Assembly (NCBI RefSeq): GCF_016522065.1
Contig: NZ_JAEHFV010000002.1
Span: 620,001-684,000, forward strand
Length of the DNA stretch: 64,000 bases
Source of the DNA: Flavobacterium agrisoli
GTDB lineage: Bacteria; Bacteroidota; Bacteroidia; Flavobacteriales; Flavobacteriaceae
Reading direction: 5' to 3'
Part shown: piece after piece, positions 51,101-59,823 of the stretch
Position numbering within the stretch: position 1 is the stretch's first letter
Layout of the letters: each line of letters opens with the position of its first letter
The notes under the pieces: generated by a model
The model's input: only the letters and a program-made list of their open reading frames with translations
What the model was told of the DNA's origin: nothing
The model's database searches: none
Made by a program: the position numbers and the translations under genes

Positions 51101-51453
51101 ATTCCTTAAAAGTTAATAACTACTATTTTTCTTACTTTATTGTTTTTTTTATGTTGAATATTTGATTTTTTTTGAAATTTTTAATTCTTTAAAAAAATCA
51201 AATTAATAACTTTTAGGTTTGTTTTTTTCGAATTTAATACAAGGAAAGATTTGATTTTTGATTCATTTTTCAATTTATGATAATAAACTGAATTATTTGT
51301 GAATATCACATTTATTATTGTTTATTTTTTTGATATGTATTTTTTAATTCAAAATTATTTATCAAATCAAAAAATGATATATATTCGTGCAATCGATTAC
51401 ATCTTATAATCGACAATAAACCAAACTTAACTTATTATTTAAATCAAAAAAGT
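51101..51453 (+). promoter_or_regulatory. AT-rich leader of the pectate lyase gene
   Basis: A 353-bp non-coding stretch, very AT-rich. It contains TGTGAATATCACA (51298-51310; TGTGA/TCACA arms with only a 3-bp centre). Nearer the gene is TCGATTA / TAATCGA (51393-51413, 7-bp centre), about 40 bp before the start. A near -7 box TATATTCG lies at 51380-51387. Probably a regulated promoter; no ORF seen. Confidence 0.5.
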
Positions 51454-54018
51454 ATGAAAAGAACTTTACTCATCTTGACCTTGGTTTTCCTTTCGGTAAA
51501 ATCAATGGCGCAAACAGTAACATTTACCGGATCGGGAGGCTGGTTTGAAACCGCTTTTGCCAAATGGGAACCAGTAACAGGAGCAACCAGTTACAACGTG
51601 TATTATACAGGTGGTGGGCAAACCAATGTTAAAATTGACAATCAATTAATTCGTAGTTACGGTTCGTATTTCCGTGCCGATGTGATGGGTTTGGCTGCAG
51701 GAAGTTATACCCTTACAGTAAAACCCGTTATTTCAGGTGCTGAAGCGGCAGGCAGTACTACAGGAACTTTAAATGTAATAGCACATGATCGTTCGGGTTT
51801 TGCTTTTAATGGGGGGAGAGTTCCGGGGGCTTACCAAGCAAACGGAACTCCGAAAGAAAATGCCGTGATTTTGTATCTAACCGAAAACAATAAGAACACT
51901 GTTTCTTTAACGGTTAGTGGTGCCACTACAAATCCATGTGTAGGATTGCAGACAATCTTAGACGGATATAAAAAAGGAAAAGAAACGAAACCTTTGATTA
52001 TTCGTATGATTGGGCAAGTAAAAACGAAAGGCTTTTCGTACTTGCTTGGGGGTGATATTGTAATTGAAAATGGAATTACAAATACGAATACAGCTTCTAG
52101 TTATATCACTTTTGAAGGGGTAGGTGAAGATGCTACAGCAGATGGATGGGGAATTCGTGTAAAAAATGCGGCCAACATTGAAATTCGAAATATTGGTTCT
52201 ATCAATTGTAGTAGCAGTGAGGGTGATAATATTGGATTACAACAGAACAATGCGTATGTCTGGGTACATAACTGTGATTTCTTTTATGGAGATGCGGGAG
52301 GAGATGCTGATCAGGCAAAAGGAGATGGTGCTTTGGATAGTAAAAAATCAAATTACGTAACCTTCTCTTACAATCACTTTTGGGATTCTGGAAAATGTAA
52401 TTTATTAGGTTTAAGTGAAGGAGCAGATCCGGGTTATGTAACCTATCACCACAACTGGTACGATCATTCCGATTCGCGTCATCCACGCGTACGTTATTAT
52501 TCGGCTCATATCTATAATAATTATTATGATGGAAACTCAAAATATGGTGCAGGTTCTACGCTAGGATCGGATTTGTTTATGGAAGCCAATTATTTTCGTA
52601 ACTGTAAATACCCAATGTTGACTTCTATGCAAGGATCGGATGTGTACAACCCATCAACTGGGGTTAATGATTATAAAAATTACCCAACTTTTTCTGAAGA
52701 GGATGGCGGGTCAATTAAAGCCTTTAATAACTACATGGTTGGGCAAAGTCGTTTTGTTCCTTATGGCGATGCAACGTATACAGTTGCTGGAAAAATTGAT
52801 GCTACTACCGATTTTGATGCGTACGTAGTTTCAAGTCGTTCGGAAACAGTGCCAGCTTCTGTTTTATCCCGATATGGAAATAATGGTTATAATAATTTCG
52901 ATACCAATTCGGCGGTTATGTATCAATATACACCAGACAGTCCAGAAGTTGCTAAGACAAAAGTAGAGCAATATGCAGGGCGTTTGAATGGTGGTGACTT
53001 TAAATGGACTTTTAACAATGCGGTTGATGATGTTTCGTATGCAGTAAATGCACCTTTAAAAGCAGCTTTAACTGGTTATACAACATCTTTACAAGCGGTA
53101 CAAGGCGAAACAATTGTAGTGCCATCTGCGCAGACATTAGTGGTGACATCTGGAAGTCTTTCGCAAGATGTGGTTACCGATGAGGCTATCGAAACAACAG
53201 TATTAACTTGGGGAGGTGATGCAACCGATGCCACCGTAACTGGATTGCCTGCCAATGGGATAACATTTGTTAAAAATACAACTAACAAAACCATCACAAT
53301 TTCGGGAACTCCAACTGCTAGTGTAAGTTTCAGTGTGAGTACTACTGGTTCGGCTGGAACTTCAGTTGCCCAAACGGGTACTATTAGTTTGAATGCGGTA
53401 AACCCAACTCCTGTGCCTTCTGGTGATATGGTTCATAATTTTACTGCTAGTGGTAAAACGAGTGGTTTTTATTCTATAACAGGTAGTATCAATTCAACAA
53501 ATGGTTCGGTTACGTATGATGGTTTAAGTTTAACCTCAAGATTGAAGATGGAATCGAGTACTTCTATAGATTTTACTACCACAGCGGTAAGTACTTTGGT
53601 TTTGGTTTTTGATGGCGATTTTGTCAAACGTGTGAAAGTAGACGGAGTCAACTATACAGCATCAGGCGGAATAGTAACGGTTTCAAATTTAGCAGCAGGA
53701 ACGCATTCTATAACTAAAGGGGATACAACTAATTTGTTTTACATTAAAACAACATACAATACAACTACTTTGGGAATTGATGCCGTTTCTAAATCAAGTT
53801 TGGCAGTTTATCCTAATCCAGTTCAAGACACGTTGAATATCAATTTACAAGATGCTGAAATTCAGCAAATACAGGTGTATACTTTAGGAGGTGCTTTGGT
53901 TAAATCGCAAAAAGGGAATCAATCCGCAATTGATATGAACGGCTTGAGTACTGGTACTTATGTAGTAAAAGTGACTTCTAATCAAGGCGTTTTAACTAAA
54001 TTGATTATCAAAAAATAA
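51454..54018 (+). CDS. Pectate lyase (PL1) with type IX sorting domain
   Basis: Secreted polysaccharide lyase cutting polygalacturonate, 854 residues. Signal peptide ends SMAQ. An Fn3-like domain (about 22-110) is followed by the PL1 parallel beta-helix (about 120-400), with calcium-site acidic residues (GDGALDS, 290-296) and the arginine motif DSRHPRVR (340-347). Residues 540-770 form an Ig-like linker and a further beta domain. Residues 783-854 (LAVYPNPVQDTLNINL to TKLIIKK) are a type A T9SS C-terminal domain. Stands alone, without SusCD. Confidence 0.94.
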   Translation: MKRTLLILTLVFLSVKSMAQTVTFTGSGGWFETAFAKWEPVTGATSYNVYYTGGGQTNVKIDNQLIRSYGSYFRADVMGLAAGSYTLTVKPVISGAEAAGSTTGTLNVIAHDRSGFAFNGGRVPGAYQANGTPKENAVILYLTENNKNTVSLTVSGATTNPCVGLQTILDGYKKGKETKPLIIRMIGQVKTKGFSYLLGGDIVIENGITNTNTASSYITFEGVGEDATADGWGIRVKNAANIEIRNIGSINCSSSEGDNIGLQQNNAYVWVHNCDFFYGDAGGDADQAKGDGALDSKKSNYVTFSYNHFWDSGKCNLLGLSEGADPGYVTYHHNWYDHSDSRHPRVRYYSAHIYNNYYDGNSKYGAGSTLGSDLFMEANYFRNCKYPMLTSMQGSDVYNPSTGVNDYKNYPTFSEEDGGSIKAFNNYMVGQSRFVPYGDATYTVAGKIDATTDFDAYVVSSRSETVPASVLSRYGNNGYNNFDTNSAVMYQYTPDSPEVAKTKVEQYAGRLNGGDFKWTFNNAVDDVSYAVNAPLKAALTGYTTSLQAVQGETIVVPSAQTLVVTSGSLSQDVVTDEAIETTVLTWGGDATDATVTGLPANGITFVKNTTNKTITISGTPTASVSFSVSTTGSAGTSVAQTGTISLNAVNPTPVPSGDMVHNFTASGKTSGFYSITGSINSTNGSVTYDGLSLTSRLKMESSTSIDFTTTAVSTLVLVFDGDFVKRVKVDGVNYTASGGIVTVSNLAAGTHSITKGDTTNLFYIKTTYNTTTLGIDAVSKSSLAVYPNPVQDTLNINLQDAEIQQIQVYTLGGALVKSQKGNQSAIDMNGLSTGTYVVKVTSNQGVLTKLIIKK

Positions 54019-54057
54019 ATAATATAACGTTTTAACCTACTGTTATGATTTAGTTTT

Positions 54058-54092
54058 AAAAAGGCTGCTTCGATTTTTGAGGCAGCCTTTTT
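54058..54092. terminator. Bidirectional intrinsic terminator
   Basis: Perfect 11-bp stem AAAAAGGCTGC / GCAGCCTTTTT with a 13-nt loop between the convergent pectate lyase and outer-membrane protein genes. Confidence 0.92.
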
Positions 54093-54145
54093 GATTTTAT
54101 AAATATTTTTTAAAAATGAATTTTACGTATATAGAATTTATTTGT

Positions 54146-54937
54146 TTAATCTAAATAATAGACATATCCAAAAGTAAACCAAACCATCCAATCGTTATTT
54201 TTATTTTCTTTAAAGGTGTTTTTATTCGGATTTAATCCATCAACCCAATCCGAACTAAAATACTGAAAGCGTGCTTCAAAAAGCAAATCTTGCATTTCGG
54301 ATAATTTAAAGTGCGTACCAGCTCCTCCAACAAACGACCAAATGCCTCCTGTTTCCGATGAAAATCCGTAAGGATGTCCGTCAGAAGGAACTAGATATTT
54401 AGGGAAAGTGACTTCAGGACTACCCATTTCTCCCAAAGTAGAGTAGATATCCGATTTGTAAAAGTTAAATTGCAACCCGGCACTAATATAAGGGCTAAAG
54501 CTGTATAGCGTATTCTCAAAATCATGAATTTTCATGAACGGAAAATATTCCAATTGAGAGCCTAAATTCGTAACGGTTGATTTACCTCCCATTGCCTTCA
54601 ACTGCTGAACTCCCAAACGATTCGGGTCGCCTTCAACCCATTGTCCGTGGTGTTTTAAATTGGTTTTGTTTATAGATATTTCAGAGCGAACTTTAAAATG
54701 TTCGTTAAAATAAGTCTCGCGTCTCGAATTGTATGAGAAATTTAAAAAATGTACAAAACCCAAACTGTACCCCATGTTTCCAAAATTCGTTGAGGCATCA
54801 TTGCGCTCACCAAAATCCGAACGAAATTCAACAGGTCCTGCAATAACCCCAATTTCATGTGCTAAGGTAGATTGTGCTTTGGCAAAAGGACTAAAAAGTA
54901 AAAGCGATGCAGAAATGCAAACGAAACGGTTACGCAT
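54146..54937 (-). CDS. THC0290_0291-type outer-membrane protein
   Basis: Exported beta-barrel-like protein of 263 residues. Signal peptide ends AKAQ; mature start STLAHEIGVIAGPVEFRSDFGERND, then YFNEHFKVRSEIS and the terminal WMVWFTFGYVYYLD. I recognise the pattern of a Flavobacteria family named THC0290_0291, whose members are sometimes mislabelled glutamate dehydrogenase because gdhA is beside them, as here. It has no dehydrogenase features. Divergent from gdhA. Function unknown. Confidence 0.8.
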   Translation of the reverse strand: MRNRFVCISASLLLFSPFAKAQSTLAHEIGVIAGPVEFRSDFGERNDASTNFGNMGYSLGFVHFLNFSYNSRRETYFNEHFKVRSEISINKTNLKHHGQWVEGDPNRLGVQQLKAMGGKSTVTNLGSQLEYFPFMKIHDFENTLYSFSPYISAGLQFNFYKSDIYSTLGEMGSPEVTFPKYLVPSDGHPYGFSSETGGIWSFVGGAGTHFKLSEMQDLLFEARFQYFSSDWVDGLNPNKNTFKENKNNDWMVWFTFGYVYYLD

Positions 54938-55141
54938 ATTTTATTCGGGTGTCAATTGTTAGGCAAATATATGAAAATGAAACACTTTTTGAAATAATTA
55001 GCTAAAACCCTAAAAAATTACTAAGAATGGTTTTAAAATTCTATTTTACTACCTATATTTTATTTTTTAGGTTCGTTTCCTTTCAATAAAATAAATCATT
55101 TGGGGATACTTAAATCAACTCATTTTAATAACATTATTCGG

Positions 55142-55149
55142 TATATTTG
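55142..55149 (+). promoter_or_regulatory. -7 element of gdhA
   Basis: TATATTTG, a full match, 46 bp before the gdhA start. No TTG at standard spacing. Confidence 0.55.
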
Positions 55150-55195
55150 TGATTAACAACGAAAACGTTTTCTTTAATCAATATCTTTTAATTTT

Positions 55196-56539
55196 ATGTC
55201 GCAAAATGTTACTGCTTTCATGGAAGGGGTTAAGGCCAAAAATGCCCACGAACCCGAGTTTTTACAAGCTGTTTTTGAAGTAGCCGAAACAGTAATTCCA
55301 TTTATCAATCAAAATAAAAAATATCAAAATAAAATGTTACTCGAGCGCATGATTGAGCCAGAGCGAGTGATAATGTTTCGAGTTAATTGGTTAGACGATG
55401 CAGGTACTATTCAAGTTAACCGTGGTTATCGCATACAAATGAATTCGGCAATCGGACCCTATAAAGGTGGTCTTCGTTTTCACCCTTCTGTAAATCTTAG
55501 TATTTTAAAATTCTTAGCTTTCGAACAAACCTTTAAAAACAGTTTGACCACTTTGCCAATGGGCGGTGGAAAAGGTGGTTCTGATTTTGATCCTAAAGGA
55601 AAGTCGGATAACGAAATCATGAAATTTTGCCAAAGTTTTATGACCGAATTGCAACGCCATATCGGTGCTGATACCGACGTGCCTGCCGGTGATATTGGTG
55701 TTGGAGGTAGAGAGGTAGGTTATTTGTTCGGACAATACAAACGTTTGCGAAACGAATTTACCGGAGTTTTAACTGGTAAAGGTATGGCGTTTGGAGGTTC
55801 TTTAATTCGTCCAGAAGCTACGGGTTATGGCGCTGTTTATTTCACCGAAAGCATGTTGCAAACCAAAGGGCAAACCTTAAAAGATAAAATAGTAGTTATT
55901 TCGGGTTCTGGAAATGTGGCCCAATATGCTACTGAAAAAGCTACTCAATTAGGAGCCAAAGTGGTTACGCTTTCCGATTCTAACGGTTATATTTATGATG
56001 CTGAAGGAATTAATGCTGAAAAATTGGCTTTTGTAATGGAATTGAAAAATGAAAAAAGAGGTCGTATTAGCGAATACATTCAGCAATATCCACAAGCTGC
56101 TTATTTTGAAGGAAAACGCCCTTGGGATGTAGCTTGCGATGTGGCGTTGCCTTGCGCTACTCAAAATGAATTGGATGAGGCGGCTGCCGAAAAATTAATA
56201 AGCAATGGTTGCTTGGCGGTTGCCGAAGGAGCCAATATGCCGTCTACGCCCGAAGCGGTTTTGGCTTTTCATAAGGCTAAAATTTTATTTGCTCCCGGAA
56301 AAGCTTCTAATGCGGGTGGTGTGGCAACTTCAGGGTTGGAAATGTCGCAAAATTCATTGCGTTTGAATTGGACAAGAGAAGAGGTAGACGAAAAACTTCA
56401 AAATATAATGTTGAATATTCATGCAGCCTGTGTGGACTACGGTAAAGAGTCTGATGGATATGTAGATTATGTTAAAGGCGCTAATATTGCTGGATTCGTA
56501 AAAGTAGCGGATGCTATGTTGGCACAAGGTTTAGTTTAG
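55196..56539 (+). CDS. gdhA: NADP-specific glutamate dehydrogenase
   Basis: Hexameric enzyme making glutamate from 2-oxoglutarate and ammonia, 447 residues as in E. coli GdhA. Substrate lysine region LPMGGGKGGSDFDPKG, then DTDVPAGDIGVGGREVGYLFGQYK and the dinucleotide motif SGSGNVAQYA are all present. The end (VDYVKGANIAGFVKVADAML) is typical of the small hexameric type. Monocistronic with its own terminator. Confidence 0.97.
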   Translation: MSQNVTAFMEGVKAKNAHEPEFLQAVFEVAETVIPFINQNKKYQNKMLLERMIEPERVIMFRVNWLDDAGTIQVNRGYRIQMNSAIGPYKGGLRFHPSVNLSILKFLAFEQTFKNSLTTLPMGGGKGGSDFDPKGKSDNEIMKFCQSFMTELQRHIGADTDVPAGDIGVGGREVGYLFGQYKRLRNEFTGVLTGKGMAFGGSLIRPEATGYGAVYFTESMLQTKGQTLKDKIVVISGSGNVAQYATEKATQLGAKVVTLSDSNGYIYDAEGINAEKLAFVMELKNEKRGRISEYIQQYPQAAYFEGKRPWDVACDVALPCATQNELDEAAAEKLISNGCLAVAEGANMPSTPEAVLAFHKAKILFAPGKASNAGGVATSGLEMSQNSLRLNWTREEVDEKLQNIMLNIHAACVDYGKESDGYVDYVKGANIAGFVKVADAMLAQGLV

Positions 56540-56557
56540 TTTTTGTATTTTTAAGCT

Positions 56558-56590
56558 TGCCTTCTTTGCTTTTGTCAAGGAAGGCATTTT
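56558..56590 (+). terminator. Intrinsic terminator after gdhA
   Basis: Stem TGCCTTCTTTG / CAAGGAAGGCA (one G-T wobble) with a 7-nt loop, followed by TTTTTA. Confidence 0.85.
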
Positions 56591-56630
56591 TATTTGTAAA
56601 AGAACAAAATCAGTATCATTTTGTTTGTGT

Positions 56631-56638
56631 TATATTTG
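56631..56638 (+). promoter_or_regulatory. -7 element of porZ
   Basis: TATATTTG, a full match, 24 bp before the porZ start. This supports that start over the longer frame, which would span the promoter and the gdhA terminator. Confidence 0.55.
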
Positions 56639-56661
56639 TCATTCAAAACAGAAGTTATATA

Positions 56662-58947
56662 ATGAAAGCAAGGGTTTTACTGTGTTTTTTTCTTTTATTG
56701 GTTCAAAGCTTTTTCGGGCAAAATAAATTGCTTTGGCAGGGCTATTTTTCTTTTAATGAAATTAAAGATATTTCGCAATCTTCTTCCGCAGTTTTGGCCG
56801 CTTCTGAAAACGCTTTTTTTTCGAAAAATCAAGCTACAAACCTACTCGAAACCACTACGACTATTGAGGGATTGTCTGGACAAACCATTTCTGCATTTTA
56901 TTACAGCGAAGCCTATCAGAAAAAAGTTATCGGATATGAAAACGGACTTTTAATTGTGGTCAATCAAACGGATGGCGCCATTCTTAAACTAGTTGATATC
57001 ATCAACAAACAATTGTCTGTTACGGCCAAAAAAATCAATCATTTTACCGAGTATAATGGAATGCTTTATTTGTCTTGTGATTTCGGAATTGTACAGTTCA
57101 ATTTAAAAACCTTGCAATTTGGCGATACTTATTTTATCGGAAATTCGGGTGCCGAAATAAGCGTAAAACAAACTGCAGTTTTTCAAAATGAAATTTTTGC
57201 AGCCACTACCGATGGTATTCGAAAAGCGACTCTTTCAAATCCAAATTTAATTGATTATCTGCAATGGACAGTGGTCATTCCGGGCAACTGGGTGGGTGTT
57301 GCGGCCAGCAATTCGCAACTTCTTGCTGTTGAAAATACAGGCAATATATCGCGTTATACTGCTTCTGGATTTTCTTTTTTTCAAACTTTACCACAAGCGG
57401 CCGCTGATGTGAGGGCTGTAAATGAGGGTTTTTTAATTACGACATCGGGGACTTTGTATGTGTATGGAGGACAACTCAATGTTATTCGCCAAATTAATTC
57501 AACGGAACTTTCAAGTACCGAGAATGTTAGTCTAACTTGTGCTACTTTAGTCAATGATAATATTTACATCGGAACAAAAGAAAACGGTTTGTATGAATCT
57601 TCTTTGACCGCGATGGCTCCGTTTATAAATGTTACTCCCGAAGGTCCCAAACGAAACAGTATTTTTTCTTTAGACGTGGTGCCAAATTCACTTTGGGCGG
57701 TTTACGGTGATTATACGGCATCCTATAATCCGTATCCGCTAGATACTTATGGTTTGAGCAAATTAAATGAAGGAAAATGGTTGAATATTCCTTATTCCGA
57801 AGTTTTAGAGGCAAAGTCCATGACCCGAATCACCATAAATCCGAACAATGAAAATCAGGTCTATGCGAGTTCTTTTTTCTCGGGTTTGTTGAAAGTAGAA
57901 AACGATGTTCCGCAAATTTTATACAATCAAACCAATAGCGGGTTAGAATCGCTTACAGCACTTGGTCCCGATTATATTGATATTAGGGTTAATGCGACCG
58001 CTTTTGATAAATCGGGTAATTTATGGATTGGTAACGGCTGGGTTAAAAATGGTTTGAAAGTTTTGCGCGCCAATGGTGCTTGGCAAAGTTATAGCATGAC
58101 TTCGGTATTGAGTGATCCCGAAACTACTAGTTATGCCAATATGGTAATTGATAAAAACAGCGTGAAATGGTTGGCAACCAATACAAATGGTGTAGTGGGT
58201 TTTTCGGAAAATGGAAATTTGTTCAGAAAAATTACTACGGGGGAGGATACAGGGAATTTACCAAGCGTGGATGTACGTGCTATTGCATTGGATAACCGTA
58301 ATCAATTATGGATTGGGACAACAAAGGGGTTGCGTGTTTTAAGTTCGGTAAATAGTTTTCAGTCCCAAAATCAATTGACAGCGAACCCGATTATTATTGA
58401 AGAAGACGGTTTGGCTCAAGAATTAATGTACGAACAGTCTATCACCGCACTTGCAGTGGATGGTGCTAATAATAAATGGATTGGAACTGTTGATTCGGGG
58501 GTGTTTTTAGTTTCTTCTAATGGTCAAAAAACACTATACCACTTTACAATTGATAATTCGCCTTTGCCAAGCAATAATATCAATGATATTAAAATAAATG
58601 CCAAAACGGGCGAAGTTTTTTTAGCCACAGCCAAAGGAATGATTTCGTTTAAAGGTACTGCAACCCAAGCCAACGATAATTTAAACAATCTATATGCTTA
58701 TCCTAATCCGGTTCGGCCTGGTTTTACCGGTACAGTGAAAATTGCGGGTTTAATCGATAAAGCGAATGTAAAAATTACTGATATTTCAGGGAATTTAGTT
58801 TACGAAACCACTTCGGAAGGAGGAACAATAGAATGGGATACTACCGCATTTGGCAAACATAAAGTCGCTTCGGGTGTGTACATGATTTTTGTTGCATGCG
58901 AAGATGGAGCTGAAACCAAAGTAAAAAAACTGATGATTATTCGTTAA
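56662..58947 (+). CDS. porZ: Type IX secretion system protein PorZ
   Basis: Part of the surface attachment complex (PorU-PorV-PorQ-PorZ) of the type IX system. Start at MKARVLLCFFLLLVQSFFGQ (761 residues); the open frame begins 35 codons earlier, across the terminator and -7 box. Two beta-propeller halves with repeated NLWIGN, KWLATN, QLWIGT and KWIGT blades fill most of the protein. The final 85 residues (LYAYPNPVRPGFTGTVKIAG to KKLMIIR) are a sorting-type C-terminal domain, as in known PorZ. Precedes recO. Confidence 0.92.
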   Translation: MKARVLLCFFLLLVQSFFGQNKLLWQGYFSFNEIKDISQSSSAVLAASENAFFSKNQATNLLETTTTIEGLSGQTISAFYYSEAYQKKVIGYENGLLIVVNQTDGAILKLVDIINKQLSVTAKKINHFTEYNGMLYLSCDFGIVQFNLKTLQFGDTYFIGNSGAEISVKQTAVFQNEIFAATTDGIRKATLSNPNLIDYLQWTVVIPGNWVGVAASNSQLLAVENTGNISRYTASGFSFFQTLPQAAADVRAVNEGFLITTSGTLYVYGGQLNVIRQINSTELSSTENVSLTCATLVNDNIYIGTKENGLYESSLTAMAPFINVTPEGPKRNSIFSLDVVPNSLWAVYGDYTASYNPYPLDTYGLSKLNEGKWLNIPYSEVLEAKSMTRITINPNNENQVYASSFFSGLLKVENDVPQILYNQTNSGLESLTALGPDYIDIRVNATAFDKSGNLWIGNGWVKNGLKVLRANGAWQSYSMTSVLSDPETTSYANMVIDKNSVKWLATNTNGVVGFSENGNLFRKITTGEDTGNLPSVDVRAIALDNRNQLWIGTTKGLRVLSSVNSFQSQNQLTANPIIIEEDGLAQELMYEQSITALAVDGANNKWIGTVDSGVFLVSSNGQKTLYHFTIDNSPLPSNNINDIKINAKTGEVFLATAKGMISFKGTATQANDNLNNLYAYPNPVRPGFTGTVKIAGLIDKANVKITDISGNLVYETTSEGGTIEWDTTAFGKHKVASGVYMIFVACEDGAETKVKKLMIIR

Positions 58948-58960
58948 TGTAAAGAATTGA

Positions 58961-58989
58961 TCTTTCAATCTTTCACTCTTTCAATCTTT
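58961..58989 (+). repeat. Octamer tandem repeat upstream of recO
   Basis: TCTTTCAA, TCTTTCAC, TCTTTCAA, then partial TCTTT: period 8, about 3.5 copies, ending 10 bp before the recO start codon. Confidence 0.92.
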
Positions 58990-58999
58990 TTAATTTATA

Positions 59000-59713
59000 A
59001 TGCAAGTAAAAACCAAAGCAATTGTAATTTCGGCTTTAAAATTTCAGGAAAAAAGCCTGATTGTAAAATGTTTTACCGAAGATTTTGGTTTAAAATCCTA
59101 TTTTGTTCGCGATGCTTTTTCTGGAAAAAAAGCGAGTCAAAAAAAAGCATACTTTCAGCCTATGACCGTTTTGGAAATTGAAGCTGTTCATAAAAACAAA
59201 GGAAATCTAGAGCATTTCAAAGAACTTAAAATTGCCACGTCTTTTCAATCCATTCATACGGATATTTTTAAAAGTACAATGGTGTTATTTATTTCAGAAA
59301 TACTGCATCATTCTATTCAAGAAGAAGAACAAAATACGCCTCTTTTCGTTTTTTTAGAAAACACCCTTAAATGGTTAGATGAGCACAACGAAATTGCTAA
59401 TTTTCATTTGATTGTAATGCTAGAAATGACAAAATTTTTTGGTTTTTATCCTGATCTTTCTAATCTGGATTTTCCTTTTTTTGAAATGAACGAAGGGGTT
59501 TTTAGTCACTTTCAAAGCGCGGATACTTTGAGCGAACACGAAAGCAATTTGTTTAAAAAATTGATTACTTTAAAATGGAATGATGCTTCAAAAGTGTTTC
59601 ATGTAATCGAAAGACAATTGTTGCTCAAAATACTAATCGATTATTATCACTTTCATTTAGACGGATTCAAAAAACCAAAATCACTTGAAGTTTTAAAAGA
59701 GGTTTTTTCGTAA
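59000..59713 (+). CDS. recO: DNA repair protein RecO
   Basis: Loads RecA with RecR in gap repair. The N-terminal OB domain (MQVKTKAIVISALKFQEKSLIVKCFTEDFGLKS) and the helical C-terminal part are recognisable. At 237 residues it fits Bacteroidota RecO. The usual zinc-finger cysteines are absent, as in many relatives. Lies 52 bp behind porZ across an octamer repeat. Confidence 0.94.
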   Translation: MQVKTKAIVISALKFQEKSLIVKCFTEDFGLKSYFVRDAFSGKKASQKKAYFQPMTVLEIEAVHKNKGNLEHFKELKIATSFQSIHTDIFKSTMVLFISEILHHSIQEEEQNTPLFVFLENTLKWLDEHNEIANFHLIVMLEMTKFFGFYPDLSNLDFPFFEMNEGVFSHFQSADTLSEHESNLFKKLITLKWNDASKVFHVIERQLLLKILIDYYHFHLDGFKKPKSLEVLKEVFS

Positions 59714-59751
59714 TAGACTGTTATTACTGACAAAAATGTCCGCTTTCTGTA

Positions 59752-59779
59752 ACTTTCGACTTTCAATTTTCTACTTTCG
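59752..59779 (+). repeat. Heptamer tandem repeat upstream of ileS
   Basis: Four units in exact 7-bp phase: ACTTTCG, ACTTTCA, ATTTTCT, ACTTTCG. They end 44 bp before the ileS start. Confidence 0.88.
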
Positions 59780-59791
59780 ATATAAATTTAT

Positions 59792-59799
59792 TACTTTCG
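59792..59799 (+). promoter_or_regulatory. Probable -7 element of ileS
   Basis: TACTTTCG differs from TAnnTTTG by one base and lies 25 bp before the ileS start. The same octamer occurs at the end of the heptamer repeat. Confidence 0.4.
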
Positions 59800-59823
59800 C
59801 ACCTCGATTAAGAAAAGGATAAA

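Noticed and set aside
51298-51310. TGTGA-ATA-TCACA as a CRP site for the pectate lyase
   Set aside because: The centre is 3 bp, while CRP sites need 6; only palindromy is claimed.
51101-51453. Small gene or RNA in the long gap before the pectate lyase
   Set aside because: No open frame, no recognisable RNA fold and extreme AT content; treated as leader and promoter region.
58957-59181. 74-codon frame overlapping the start of recO
   Set aside because: It runs through the octamer repeat and out of frame into recO, with no family features.
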